Shown one piece after another: positions 24,071-32,665 of a stretch of 64,000 nt of DNA (position 1 is the stretch's first letter; the number at the start of each line of letters is the position of its first letter). The stretch spans positions 1 to 64,000 of the forward strand of contig NZ_BNBI01000021.1 in assembly GCF_014655295.1 (NCBI RefSeq). The letters run 5' to 3'. The stretch is from Streptomyces fumanus (lineage in GTDB: Bacteria > Actinomycetota > Actinomycetes > Streptomycetales > Streptomycetaceae). The notes under the pieces were generated by a model that ran no database searches, was not told where the DNA came from, and worked only from the letters and a program-made list of their open reading frames with translations. The position numbers were made by a program, and so were the translations under genes.

Positions 24071-25141
24071 TCAGTGCGCCATCTCCTCCTTGAGGGCGGC
24101 CACGAACGCGTCCACGTCGTCCTCGGTGGTGTCGAAGGCGCACATCCAGCGCACGTCACCGGCGGCCTCGTCCCAGAAGTAGAACCGGAACCGCCGCTGC
24201 AGGCGCTCGCTCACCTCGTGCGGCAGCCGGGCGAAGACCGCGTTGGACTGCACCGGGTAGAGGATCTCCACCCCGTGCACCGCGCGGACGCCCTCGGCCA
24301 GGCGCTGGGCCATCTCGTTGGCGTGCCGGGCGTTGCGCAGCCACAGGTCCTTGGCGAGCAGCGCCTCCAACTGCACGGAGACGAACCGCATCTTGGAGGC
24401 GAGCTGCATGGACAGCTTGCGCAGGTGCTTCATGTGCCGCACGGCGTCCTGGTCGATGACCACGACGGCCTCGCCGAACAGGGCGCCGTTCTTGGTGCCG
24501 CCCAGGGAGAGGATGTCCACGCCGACCGCGTTGGTGAACGTCCGCATGGGCACGTCCAGGGAGGCGGCGGCGTTGGCTATCCGGGAGCCGTCCAGGTGCA
24601 CCCGCATGCCGCGGGCGTGGGCGTGCTCGCAGATCGCCCGGATCTCGTCGGGCGTGTAGAGGGTGCCCAGCTCGGTGGACTGGGTGATCGAGACGACCTG
24701 CGGCATCGCGCGGTGCTCGTCCTCCCAGCCGTACGCCTGCCGGTCGATCAGCTCGGGGGTGAGCTTGCCGTCGGGGGTGGGGACGGTGAGGAGCTTCAGC
24801 CCGCCCATGCGCTCGGGGGCGCCGCCCTCGTCGACGTTGATGTGGGCGCTCTCGGCGCAGATCACCGCGCCCCAGCGGTCGGTGACCGCCTGGAGCGCGA
24901 CGACGTTGGCACCGGTGCCGTTGAAGACCGGGAACGCCTCGGCGGTGGGGCCGAAGTGGCCCCGGATCACGCGCTGGAGGTTGGCGGTGTAGTCGTCCTC
25001 GCCGTACGCGACCTGGTGCCCGCCGTTGGCCAGGGCCAGGGCGGCGAGCACCTCCGGGTGGGCCCCGGCGTAGTTGTCGCTGGCGAAACCGCGGACCTCG
25101 GGGTCGTGATGGCGACGCGCGTCGGTCTTCGGGGGGTTCAC
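24071..25141 (-). CDS. Low-specificity threonine aldolase
   Basis: 356-residue PLP enzyme of fold type I. FNGTGANVVAL, the Asp in VHLDGSRIANAA and the PLP lysine in LSLGGTKNGALFG (about K214) mark the beta-eliminating lyase/threonine aldolase family, which cleaves L-threonine or other beta-hydroxy amino acids to glycine and an aldehyde. Its GTG start overlaps the SDR stop (GTGA), so it is the third gene of the DUF6421 operon. The context suggests a beta-hydroxy amino acid other than threonine may be the real substrate. Confidence 0.92.
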   Translation of the reverse strand: MNPPKTDARRHHDPEVRGFASDNYAGAHPEVLAALALANGGHQVAYGEDDYTANLQRVIRGHFGPTAEAFPVFNGTGANVVALQAVTDRWGAVICAESAHINVDEGGAPERMGGLKLLTVPTPDGKLTPELIDRQAYGWEDEHRAMPQVVSITQSTELGTLYTPDEIRAICEHAHARGMRVHLDGSRIANAAASLDVPMRTFTNAVGVDILSLGGTKNGALFGEAVVVIDQDAVRHMKHLRKLSMQLASKMRFVSVQLEALLAKDLWLRNARHANEMAQRLAEGVRAVHGVEILYPVQSNAVFARLPHEVSERLQRRFRFYFWDEAAGDVRWMCAFDTTEDDVDAFVAALKEEMAH

Positions 25142-25884
25142 GGCTTCTCGGTCAGCCACAGACGGTTTCCGTTCACTTCCGCGGCGGGCTTCTGCCAGAC
25201 TCCGGCGACCGCCTCGGCGAGGTCCTTGACGTCCGTGAAGCCCGCGAACTTCGCGTTGGGGCGCTCGGCGCGCATCGCGTCGTGCACCAACGCCTTGACC
25301 ACCAGGATCGCAGCCGCCGAGGTGGGCCCCTGCTCGCCCCCCGCCTTGCGGAAGTGGTCCGCCAGCGCCAGCGTCCACGCCTCGGCGGCGGCCTTGGCGG
25401 CGGAGTAGGCGGCGTTGCCCGCGGTCGGCCGGGTCGCGCCGGCCGCGCTGATCAGGACGTAGCGGCCGCGGTCGCTGCGCTGGAGGGCCTCGTGGAAGGC
25501 GAGGGAGGTGTGCTGGACGGTGCGGACCAGCAGTTTCTCCAGCAGGTCCCAGTCGGCGAGGTCGGTGGCGGTGAAGCTCGCGCTGCCGCGCCAGCCGCCG
25601 ACGAGGTGGACCAGGCCGTCGACCCGGCCGTGGTCCTTCTCGATCCGGCCCGCCCAGTCCCGGGCGGCGGCCGGGTCGAGCAGGTCGACCGTCTCACCGG
25701 TGACGGTGGCGCCGCCGTGCGCGGAGCGGGCCGCGTCGACGGCCTCCGCCAGCCTCTGCGGGTCGTTGTCCGAACCGACGACCGTCGCCCCCGCCTCGGC
25801 GAGCCGCAGCAGCGCGGCCCGCCCCGCGGGACCGCCGGCCCCGGCCACCGCGACCACCGCGCCGTCGAGAGTGCCGTTCCCCAT
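25138..25884 (-). CDS. SDR family NAD(P)-dependent oxidoreductase
   Basis: 248 residues, short-chain dehydrogenase. Nucleotide motif AVAGAGGPAGRAAL is a variant of TGxxxGxG; the catalytic Ser is in VLISAAG and the YxxxK site in AAYSAAKAAAE (about Y160, K164). I choose the ATG at 25884, preceded by GGAGG; a GTG at 25923 overlapping the DUF6421 stop has no SD. Located between DUF6421 and threonine aldolase in one operon. A redox step on a hydroxy/oxo intermediate is plausible; the substrate is unknown. Confidence 0.9.
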   Translation of the reverse strand: MGNGTLDGAVVAVAGAGGPAGRAALLRLAEAGATVVGSDNDPQRLAEAVDAARSAHGGATVTGETVDLLDPAAARDWAGRIEKDHGRVDGLVHLVGGWRGSASFTATDLADWDLLEKLLVRTVQHTSLAFHEALQRSDRGRYVLISAAGATRPTAGNAAYSAAKAAAEAWTLALADHFRKAGGEQGPTSAAAILVVKALVHDAMRAERPNAKFAGFTDVKDLAEAVAGVWQKPAAEVNGNRLWLTEKP

Positions 25885-25919
25885 CGTCGCCTCCAGCGAT
25901 GCTTCGTCGGTGCGGTCGC

Positions 25920-27317
25920 TCACGCGGCGGCCCGCTCGGCGCCGTCCGCCGTGATGCCCCGGGTCGAGGCGATGACGTTCTTGAGCTTCTTGGCCAGCGC
26001 CTCGTAGAACATGCTCAGCGGAAACTCGTCCGGGAGCACGTCGTCGACGAGTTTGCGCGGCGGCTGGGTCAGGTCCAGGGCGTCGGGGCCCTTGGCCCAG
26101 GTGGAGCCCGGGTGCGGGGCGAGGTAGGTGGAGACCAGCTCGTACCCGGCGAACCAGTGGACCAGCTTGGGGCGGTCGATGCCGTCCCGGTAGAGGCGCT
26201 CGATCTGAGCGCACAGGCGGTTGGTGACCTCGGGGGCGCGCTCCCAGTCGATGGAGAGCTTGTTGTCGGTCCAGCGGACGACGTCGTGCTTGTGCAGGTA
26301 GGCGAAGAGGAGCTGGCCGCCGAGCCCGTCGTAGTTGCGGACCCGGGCGCCGGTGACGGGGAACCGGAACATGCGGTCGAACAGGACCGCGACCTGCACG
26401 TCACGCGCCTGCGGGACGCCCTCGCCGGCGAGCTTCACGGCCTCCTTGAAGGCGGTGAGGTCGCAGCGCAGCTCCTCCAGGCCGTACATCCAGAACGGCT
26501 GGCGCTGCTTGATCATGAAGGGGTCGAAAGGCAGGTCGCCGTGGCTGTGGGTGCGGTCGTGGATCATGTCCCACAGGACGAACGCCTCCTCGCAGCGCTT
26601 CTGGTCGTGCACCAGCGCGGCGACGTCCGCGGGCAGCTCCAGGCCGAGGAGGTCGACGGCGGCGGCGGTGACGCGGCGGAACCGGGCGGCCTCGCGGTCG
26701 CAGAAGATGCCGCCCCAGGAGAACCGCTCGGGGGCCTCGCGCACGGCGATGGTCTCCGGGAAGAGGACGGCGGAGTTGGTGTCGTACCCGGAGGTGAAGT
26801 CCTCGAAGGTGATGCCGCAGAACAGCGGGTTGTCGTAGCGGGTGCGCTCCAGTTCGGCCAGCCAGTCCGGCCAGACCATGCGCAGCACGACCGCTTCGAG
26901 GTTGCGGTCGGGGTTGCCGTTCTGCGTGTACATCGGGAAGACGACCAGGTGCTGGAGGCCGTCGCGGCGGTCCGCGGCCGGCTGGAAGGCCAGCAGCGAG
27001 TCCAGGAAGTCGGGCACCTGGAAGCCGCCCTCGGCCCACCGGCCCAGGTCCGTCACGAGGGCCTCGTGGTAGGCGCGGTCGTGGGGCAGCAGCGGCGACA
27101 GCTCGCGTACGGCGCCGGCGACCCGGCGTACGGTCTCCTCGGCGGTGGCACGGTCCGGGGCGCCCTCGGCGGTGAAGTCGATCGAGCCGTCCTTGGACTG
27201 CCAGGGCCGGATGCGCTCCACGGCATCCTTGAGCACGGGCCACGCCGGGTGCTCCACCACCCTGCTCACCGGAGGAACCTGTACCTCCGGACCCACCTGC
27301 ACAAGAATTTCCGTCAT
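25920..27317 (-). CDS. DUF6421 family protein
   Basis: 465 residues of a large uncharacterised actinobacterial family; the DUF number is from memory. No signal peptide or membrane segment. A striking His/Asp cluster, WDMIHDRTHSHGDLPFDPF (about 246-264), looks like a metal-binding site, and there are many aromatic residues (FSWGGIFCD; QRQPFWMYGLEELRCDL). First gene of an operon with an SDR and a threonine aldolase: 35 bp to the SDR start and a 4-bp overlap after it. GGAGG lies 8 bp before the ATG. An enzyme role, perhaps metal- or oxygen-dependent, is inference. Confidence 0.85.
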   Translation of the reverse strand: MTEILVQVGPEVQVPPVSRVVEHPAWPVLKDAVERIRPWQSKDGSIDFTAEGAPDRATAEETVRRVAGAVRELSPLLPHDRAYHEALVTDLGRWAEGGFQVPDFLDSLLAFQPAADRRDGLQHLVVFPMYTQNGNPDRNLEAVVLRMVWPDWLAELERTRYDNPLFCGITFEDFTSGYDTNSAVLFPETIAVREAPERFSWGGIFCDREAARFRRVTAAAVDLLGLELPADVAALVHDQKRCEEAFVLWDMIHDRTHSHGDLPFDPFMIKQRQPFWMYGLEELRCDLTAFKEAVKLAGEGVPQARDVQVAVLFDRMFRFPVTGARVRNYDGLGGQLLFAYLHKHDVVRWTDNKLSIDWERAPEVTNRLCAQIERLYRDGIDRPKLVHWFAGYELVSTYLAPHPGSTWAKGPDALDLTQPPRKLVDDVLPDEFPLSMFYEALAKKLKNVIASTRGITADGAERAAA

Positions 27318-27352
27318 GTTCCATCCTCCACGGGAGAACCTCGCGTAAGGAC

Positions 27353-27382
27353 ACCGTATGGGTACAGGCTTTCCCCCAGCAA
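27353..27382 (-). promoter_or_regulatory. Promoter of the DUF6421 operon
   Basis: On the minus strand TTGCTG (27382-27377), 18-bp spacer, TACGGT (27358-27353). The leader to the ATG at 27317 is about 30 nt and contains GGAGG. Confidence 0.6.
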
Positions 27383-27525
27383 GGGGAGACTCGGGAAATT
27401 ATCCTGCCGCACCCCCTGGTTCACCGCACTTTTTCCTGTGGGTCATGCGGGACGGGTACGTCTTGTCGACGGACGGTTAGGCTGCGGCCCTGCCACCGCC
27501 GCCGTCCACGGAAGCGAGTCGCGTC

Positions 27526-28209
27526 GTGAACTTCCTGACCATCGGACACCGGGGCGTCATGGGTGTCGAGCCGGAGAACACCCTGCGTTCCTTCACCGCC
27601 GCCGAGCGGGCCGGCCTCGACATGATCGAACTCGATCTGCATCTGAGCAGGGACGGCGCCCTGGTCGTCATGCACGACGAGTACGTGGACCGCACCACCG
27701 ACGGCACCGGTCCGATCGCCGAGCGGACCCTCGCCGAACTGCGGGCGCTGGACGCGGGGCGCGAGGAGCGCGTACCGGTCTTCGAGGAGGTGCTCGACGC
27801 GGTGTCGCTGCCGTTGCAGGCGGAGATCAAGGACGTGGCGGCGGCCCGCGTGCTGGCCGAGGTGATGACCGCGCGGGACCTGACCGGGCGGGTGGAGGTC
27901 TCCTCGTTCCACGACGAGGCGGTCGCCGAGATCGCCCGCCTGGTGCCGGGGGTACGCACCGCCCTGATCGCCAGCCGCTACGGAACGGACGTGGTGGACC
28001 GCGCGGTCCACGTCGGTGCCGCGACGCTCTGTCTGAACATCCGCCGGCTCACCCTGGAGATCGTCGAGCGGGCCCGGAAGGCCGACCTGCGGATCATCGG
28101 CTGGGTGGTCAACACCCAGGACCACCTGCGGCTGGTGCGGGCCCTGGGGCTGGACGGGGCGACCACCGACTACCCCGAGATCAAGCGGACCGGCCGCTTC
28201 ACCGCGTGA
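27526..28209 (+). CDS. Glycerophosphodiester phosphodiesterase
   Basis: 227 residues, GDPD TIM-barrel. Catalytic HR pair in GHRG (H8), PENT, ELDLHLSRDGALVVMHDE with the metal-binding acidic residues and second His, and the Lys in LQAEIKD. Hydrolyses glycerophosphodiesters to sn-glycerol-3-phosphate and an alcohol. No signal peptide, so it acts in the cytoplasm. GTG start; a TAGGCT -10-like box is at 27478-27483. Ends 3 bp before a convergent GNAT gene. Confidence 0.93.
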   Translation: MNFLTIGHRGVMGVEPENTLRSFTAAERAGLDMIELDLHLSRDGALVVMHDEYVDRTTDGTGPIAERTLAELRALDAGREERVPVFEEVLDAVSLPLQAEIKDVAAARVLAEVMTARDLTGRVEVSSFHDEAVAEIARLVPGVRTALIASRYGTDVVDRAVHVGAATLCLNIRRLTLEIVERARKADLRIIGWVVNTQDHLRLVRALGLDGATTDYPEIKRTGRFTA

Positions 28210-28212
28210 GGG

Positions 28213-28761
28213 TCAGCCGAGCGGCTTGACCAGCAGCTCGAACCGCAGGTCGTCGCGGAGCGGGATGCCGAACCGCTCGTCGCCGTACGGGAAGGGGCTC
28301 GTCTCGCCGGTACGGCGGTAGCCGCGGCGCTCGTACCAGGCGATGAGGTCCTCGCGCGCGGTGATCACGGTCATCCGCATCTCGCCGGCGCCCCACTCGG
28401 CGCGGGCCCGCCGCTCCGCCTCCGCGAGGACCGCCCGGCCGAGACCGGCGCCCTGCAGGGCCGGGCTGACCGCGAACATCCCGAAGTAGGCGTGGTCGCC
28501 CCGGTGTTCCACCTGGCAGCAGGCGACGATCCGGCCGTCCCGCTCCACGGCGAGCAGCGTGCCGTCCGGTCCCTCGACGACCTCCCGCACGCCCTCGGGG
28601 TCGGTGCGCTGTCCCGCCAGGATGTCCGCCTCCGTGGTCCACCCGGCCCGGCTGGCCTCGCCCCGGTACGCCGACTCGATCAGCGCGACGAGCGCGTCGA
28701 CGTCCGCTTCGGTGGCGTCCCGGAAGGTCAGGTCGGTCGGGTCGGTCACGGCGGTGTCCAT
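28213..28761 (-). CDS. GNAT family N-acetyltransferase
   Basis: 182 residues. The acetyl-CoA-binding motif A is visible (VSPALQGAGLGRAVLAEAE), with a following ITAREDLIAWYERRGYRRTGE typical of GNAT motif B. Acceptor unknown. The ATG at 28761 gives a short Asp/Thr-rich N-terminus before the fold. It lies back to back with the VOC gene (75 bp). Confidence 0.9.
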   Translation of the reverse strand: MDTAVTDPTDLTFRDATEADVDALVALIESAYRGEASRAGWTTEADILAGQRTDPEGVREVVEGPDGTLLAVERDGRIVACCQVEHRGDHAYFGMFAVSPALQGAGLGRAVLAEAERRARAEWGAGEMRMTVITAREDLIAWYERRGYRRTGETSPFPYGDERFGIPLRDDLRFELLVKPLG

Positions 28762-28836
28762 GGTGCGGTCTCTCCGGTCTCTCTGGTCTCTGCGGCGGCA
28801 CCGTCGAGAGTAGCGCTGCCGTTAGGCTCCGTTCGC

Positions 28837-29229
28837 ATGGTTCATGTACTCAGCAGCCGTATCCTGCTCCGCCCCACGGACCCCGACCGCTCCCGCGCCT
28901 TCTACGGCGAACAGCTCGGCCTCGCCGTCCACCGCGAGTTCGGCACCGGACCGGAGCGCGGCACCGTCTACTTCCTCGGCGGCGGCTTCCTGGAGGTCTC
29001 CGGCCGGGCCGAGGCCCCGCCGGGCCCGGGGCCCCGGCTCTGGCTCCAGGTGGCGGACGCGGCGGCGGCCGAGGCCGAACTGCGCGGCCGCGGCGTGGAG
29101 ATCGTCCGGCCGCCGGTCAAGGAGCCGTGGGGCCTGGTGGAGATGTGGATCGAGGACCCGGACGGCACGCCGATCGTCCTGGTGGAGATCCCGGCGGACC
29201 ATCCGCTGCGCTACCGGCCCGGCATCTGA
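28837..29229 (+). CDS. VOC (glyoxalase/bleomycin-resistance) family protein
   Basis: 130 residues, one vicinal-oxygen-chelate unit pair: ILLRPTDPDRSRAFYGEQLGL at the N-terminus and EPWGLVEMWIEDPDGTPIVLVEIP at the C-terminus, with candidate metal ligands His/Glu. Could be an isomerase, dioxygenase or resistance protein; not decidable here. No SD; TAGGCT (28823-28828) ends 8 bases before the ATG, so probably leaderless. The 3' end overlaps the next gene's 3' end by 19 bp. Confidence 0.88.
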   Translation: MVHVLSSRILLRPTDPDRSRAFYGEQLGLAVHREFGTGPERGTVYFLGGGFLEVSGRAEAPPGPGPRLWLQVADAAAAEAELRGRGVEIVRPPVKEPWGLVEMWIEDPDGTPIVLVEIPADHPLRYRPGI

Positions 29230-30146
29230 CCTCGTCCCGGGCGGTGCTCCCAGCCCCGGTCGGTGCGGGTCAGCTCGGTGAACCCGGCGCCGGTCAGCTC
29301 CGCGATCGCCGCCCGGTCGGTCTCCGCCTCGTAGGCGGCGAGCCGGTCCACGCCGCACAGCTCCAGCCACTCGGCGGCGCGGGCGAGCAGCCGCCGCTCC
29401 AGTCCGGTGCCCCGCTCCCCGGGTTCGACGTGCAGGTTGCCGATGTCGGCGAGACCGGCGGCGCGGACGTGCCGCTCGGGCCGGGCCAGGCCGGTGTCGA
29501 CCTCGATGAAGCCCAGGGCGCGGCGCTCGGCGTACGCGGTGAGGCGGGTGCCGCACTCCCCCACCGTGCGCTCGACGGTGACCCCCGCGCCGGCCGGGTC
29601 GGCGGGCAGGTCGCCCACCCGGGCCAGGAGGATCACCTGGGTGTCCCCGACGTGCCGGAAACCGGCGCGTTCCCAGGCGGCGCGGACGTGCGGCCAGGCG
29701 CGGGGCAGTCCGTGGACGACCGGCGCGGGCAGTGCCCCGTCGGCGTACCGGACGCGGACGTTCCAGCGGGCGAGCTGGGCCAGGCAGGCGTGGGCCAGCA
29801 GATCGGCGGCCCGCTCGGCGTCCGGCCGGAAGGAGGCCGGCGGGTGGCACACGAACCAGTCGACCGCACCGGCGTCCCGGTAGTGCGGGCCGACGTCGGG
29901 GTCGTCGCGGTAGCGCAGCAGATGGGCGGCGGCGAGGACGTGCCGGCGCTGTTCGGCGACGAGGGTGAGGCGCTCGCTCACCCAGGGGTCGGTGAGGAAC
30001 TCGTCGGGCTGCCGCTCCAGTTCGCCGAGGACGGTGTTCACCGAGACGGAGACGCCGGGGACGACGGCGGCGATGTGCCGGTTGACGAGATCGGTGAGCT
30101 GATCGCGGTCGTCGCGGCGGAACGGGCGGACCGTGGGCGCGGGCAT
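29211..30146 (-). CDS. GNAT N-acetyltransferase, probable tandem-domain
   Basis: 311 residues. The C-terminal GNAT domain has IGNLHVEPGERGTGLERRLLARA (motif A) and ELTGAGFTELTRTDRGWEH. The N-terminal half, beginning with VRPFRRDDRDQLTDLVNRHIA, looks like a second, degenerate GNAT. The ATG at 30146 follows GGAGG with 5-bp spacing, which rules out the longer start at 30188. Substrate unknown. Confidence 0.87.
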   Translation of the reverse strand: MPAPTVRPFRRDDRDQLTDLVNRHIAAVVPGVSVSVNTVLGELERQPDEFLTDPWVSERLTLVAEQRRHVLAAAHLLRYRDDPDVGPHYRDAGAVDWFVCHPPASFRPDAERAADLLAHACLAQLARWNVRVRYADGALPAPVVHGLPRAWPHVRAAWERAGFRHVGDTQVILLARVGDLPADPAGAGVTVERTVGECGTRLTAYAERRALGFIEVDTGLARPERHVRAAGLADIGNLHVEPGERGTGLERRLLARAAEWLELCGVDRLAAYEAETDRAAIAELTGAGFTELTRTDRGWEHRPGRGQMPGR

Positions 30147-30251
30147 GGGGACCTCCGGGCAGGCTAGGCCGGTTCGGGAGGCCGCCACGCGGTGCGGTAC
30201 GGGGCCGAGGGTACGTCGGTCCGGCCGCCGGGCACCACCGGTTTCCCGCCG

Positions 30252-30809
30252 TCAGCCGCGCGGGGCGACCAGGCGGCCCTCCAGTTGGACGAGGAGGTCG
30301 CCGAGGAGCGCGGCCAGGTGTCCCCGGTCGGGGGTGTCCAGGCCGGAGAGGGCGGCGGTCTCGTAGGCGAGCTGTTCGGGCAGGATGCCGTCGACCAGGT
30401 CGCGTCCGGCGTCGGTGAGGCGGACGTGCGCGACGCGGCGGTCGCGGGTGTCGCCGCGGCGCTCGACCAGGCCGCGTTCGGTGAGCTGCTTGAGGCGCTT
30501 GGTGACGGCGGCGCCGGAGGAGAAGGTCTCCCGGGCCAGCTCGCCGGGGGTCAGCTCGTGCCCGGTGCGGCGCAGCGCGCCGAGCAGGTCGAACTCGGCC
30601 CGGCTCAGGCCCGCCCGGCGCAGCGGCGCGTCCTCGGCCTGCTGGAGCAGGGCGGCGCAGCGGTTGATGCGGCCGATGATCTCCATGGGCCCGGTGTCCA
30701 GGTCGGGGTGGACGGCCCGCCACTGGCGGACCACCCCGGCGACGGTGTCGTTCTTGGCCGTGCCCGCGGGGTCGTTCCCGGGTACCGCGCGCCGGTCGGT
30801 TGCCGTCAT
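30252..30809 (-). CDS. MarR-family transcriptional regulator
   Basis: 185 residues, winged HTH of MarR type: LSRAEFDLLGALRRTGHELTPGELA, SGAAVTKRLKQLTERGLVERR and RVAHVRLTDAGRDLVDG. The ATG overlaps the FUSC stop by 4 bp (ATGA), so it is co-translated after the transporter. The palindrome at 32498-32519 over the FUSC promoter is its likely operator, giving a self-contained repressor/efflux unit. The inducer is unknown, possibly a phenolic acid as for many MarR/FUSC pairs. Confidence 0.92.
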   Translation of the reverse strand: MTATDRRAVPGNDPAGTAKNDTVAGVVRQWRAVHPDLDTGPMEIIGRINRCAALLQQAEDAPLRRAGLSRAEFDLLGALRRTGHELTPGELARETFSSGAAVTKRLKQLTERGLVERRGDTRDRRVAHVRLTDAGRDLVDGILPEQLAYETAALSGLDTPDRGHLAALLGDLLVQLEGRLVAPRG

Positions 30810-32482
30810 GGCCGTACGTCCTCCGTTGTCGAGCCCGTGTCCTGGTCGGCGCGGGCCGTGCGACCGCGCACCGTAGCGGCGAGCGTACGGTGTCCGTCCC
30901 GCTCGGCGAGCACGACCCTCTCCTGGGGCAGGGAACGCTGCCACCACTCGCCGGCCGCGGCGTCGGCGGTGGCGCGCAGGTCGACCAGGGCGGCGGCCAG
31001 TTCGCGCCGGGCGGCGTCCAGGGCGGCGGGGTCGGGCGCGGGGGCGGCCAGCAGCCGGGCGGCGTGCTCGCGGGCCCGGTCGGCGGCGGCGACGGCCCGT
31101 TCGACGCGGGAGCCGGCGCGGCGGTTGGTGACGGCCACCGCGGCCAGGAAGCCGACCAGGGCGCCGACGAGGGTGTCGGCCACGCGCTCGGTCATCAGCT
31201 CGCCGGGGTCCTGGTAGCGGGTGAACTCGCTGATGAGCAGCGCCATCGGGGTCACGCAGACGCTGCCGAGCCAGTAGTTGCGGCTGATCAGGGCCTCGGC
31301 GCCGAAGGCGCAGACCAGGCAGATCAGGACGAGGAACGCCTGGTGCAGATGGGCGAGCGGGGCGAGGGCGGCGAAGACCAGCACCCCGGCGATGTTGCCG
31401 ACGACGCGCTGGACGGCGCGGCTCCAGGTGAGGCTCAGGTTGGCCTGGTAGAGGGAGGCGGCGGTGACCAGCGCCCAGTAGGGACGGCCGACGCCGAGGG
31501 CGAGGGAGGCGTATCCGGCGAGGGCGCAGCCGACGGCGGTGCGGGCGCCGAGGGGGGCGAGCGGGCCGAGGCGGTGCCACAGCGGCTCGGGGCGGACACG
31601 CGCCTCGGCCCGGACGCCGAGGAGATCGTCGGCGCCGGCCCGGGTGCCGGCCACCCGCGGGACGCGGCCGGTGCCGCGCAGTTGCCGGGCCCAGGCGCGC
31701 AGGCGGGCCGGGTCGGTGTCGGCGGGGGCGGCGAGGGCGACCTCGGCGCGGACCAGGAGGTGTTCCAGGGCGTGCCGGGTGGCGGCGCGGGCGCCGGTCG
31801 CGGGCAGCGCGAACAGGGCCTGCCAGGCGGCCTGCACGGCGGCGTACCCGGCGGCGCGGGCGCCGGGGTGGCCGTCGTCCGCGGGGTCGGTGCCGGCGTA
31901 CGCGGCGGCGGCGTCCAGGGCGGCGGCGGTGGCGCGGCGCTCGGGGCCGTGCGGGCGGACCAGGCCGGGTGCCATGCCGACGGCCCAGGCCCAGGCGCCG
32001 GCCGCGAGGGCCAGGGCGACGTGGCCGGGGACCTGGCCGATGCTCTGCGGTACGAAGAGGGCGGCGGAGGTGATGAAGGTGAGGACGACGTTGCCCGGGG
32101 GGCCGACCCGGGTGGCGTCGGTGAGCACCTTCTGCGCGGCGGCCAGCAGGGCGCCGACGGTCACCAGGACGACGGCGCTGCCGGTGAGGGAGGCGGCGGT
32201 CAGGGCGACGGCGAGGCCGCCGACCATGCCGAGGACCACCCACGCCAGGGTGCGGGCCCGGGCGGCGTAGGGGCGGTTGTGGGCGTAGAGGGCGCACATC
32301 GACCCGGCCATCGTGTACATCGCGAGGTCGAGCCGGCCGAGCGCGAGCAGGGTGAGGTTGGGCGGGGCGAGCGAGGCGACGACACTGAGCGCCGGCTTGA
32401 ACCAGATGTCGGAGGGACGGCGGAGCCGCAGCGTGCCGACCAGGGGAAGACGGCCGCGGAGGGTGGGGGTCGCACTGCGCAT
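30806..32482 (-). CDS. FUSC family membrane protein, putative aromatic-acid exporter
   Basis: 558 residues with two blocks of membrane helices (about residues 35-175 and 315-430) separated by a soluble region, the layout of FUSC/AaeB-like proteins. LGSVCVTPMALLISEFT and RAVQRVVGNIAGVLVF match the family's conserved C-terminal block. AaeB relatives export aromatic carboxylic acids; substrate here is inferred. The ATG at 32482 is 6 bases from a TAAAAT -10 box, so a leaderless mRNA is likely. Confidence 0.88.
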   Translation of the reverse strand: MRSATPTLRGRLPLVGTLRLRRPSDIWFKPALSVVASLAPPNLTLLALGRLDLAMYTMAGSMCALYAHNRPYAARARTLAWVVLGMVGGLAVALTAASLTGSAVVLVTVGALLAAAQKVLTDATRVGPPGNVVLTFITSAALFVPQSIGQVPGHVALALAAGAWAWAVGMAPGLVRPHGPERRATAAALDAAAAYAGTDPADDGHPGARAAGYAAVQAAWQALFALPATGARAATRHALEHLLVRAEVALAAPADTDPARLRAWARQLRGTGRVPRVAGTRAGADDLLGVRAEARVRPEPLWHRLGPLAPLGARTAVGCALAGYASLALGVGRPYWALVTAASLYQANLSLTWSRAVQRVVGNIAGVLVFAALAPLAHLHQAFLVLICLVCAFGAEALISRNYWLGSVCVTPMALLISEFTRYQDPGELMTERVADTLVGALVGFLAAVAVTNRRAGSRVERAVAAADRAREHAARLLAAPAPDPAALDAARRELAAALVDLRATADAAAGEWWQRSLPQERVVLAERDGHRTLAATVRGRTARADQDTGSTTEDVRP

Positions 32483-32488
32483 ACCTGT

Positions 32489-32519
32489 ATTTTAGCAGGT
32501 GTTTTACTAGTGAAACACC
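32489..32519 (-). promoter_or_regulatory. FUSC promoter with MarR operator
   Basis: On the minus strand TGTTTC (32517-32512), 17-bp spacer, TAAAAT (32494-32489). A 22-bp near-perfect palindrome (GGTGTTT ... ACTAGT ... AAACACC, one mismatched pair) at 32498-32519 covers the -35 and spacer, so a bound repressor would block polymerase. Confidence 0.75.
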
Positions 32520-32665
32520 AGAGAAGCGGCCCCCGGGTCCGGCCGTGTGCTCCGGCGCATGCACCCCGAGGTGCACCCTTGCGCTCGTATGCGCACCGCG
32601 TGGCCCGGGCATCCCCTGACCGACCCGTCCGGCTCCGGGCCGGACACCGTCCACGGGAGGCGCGC

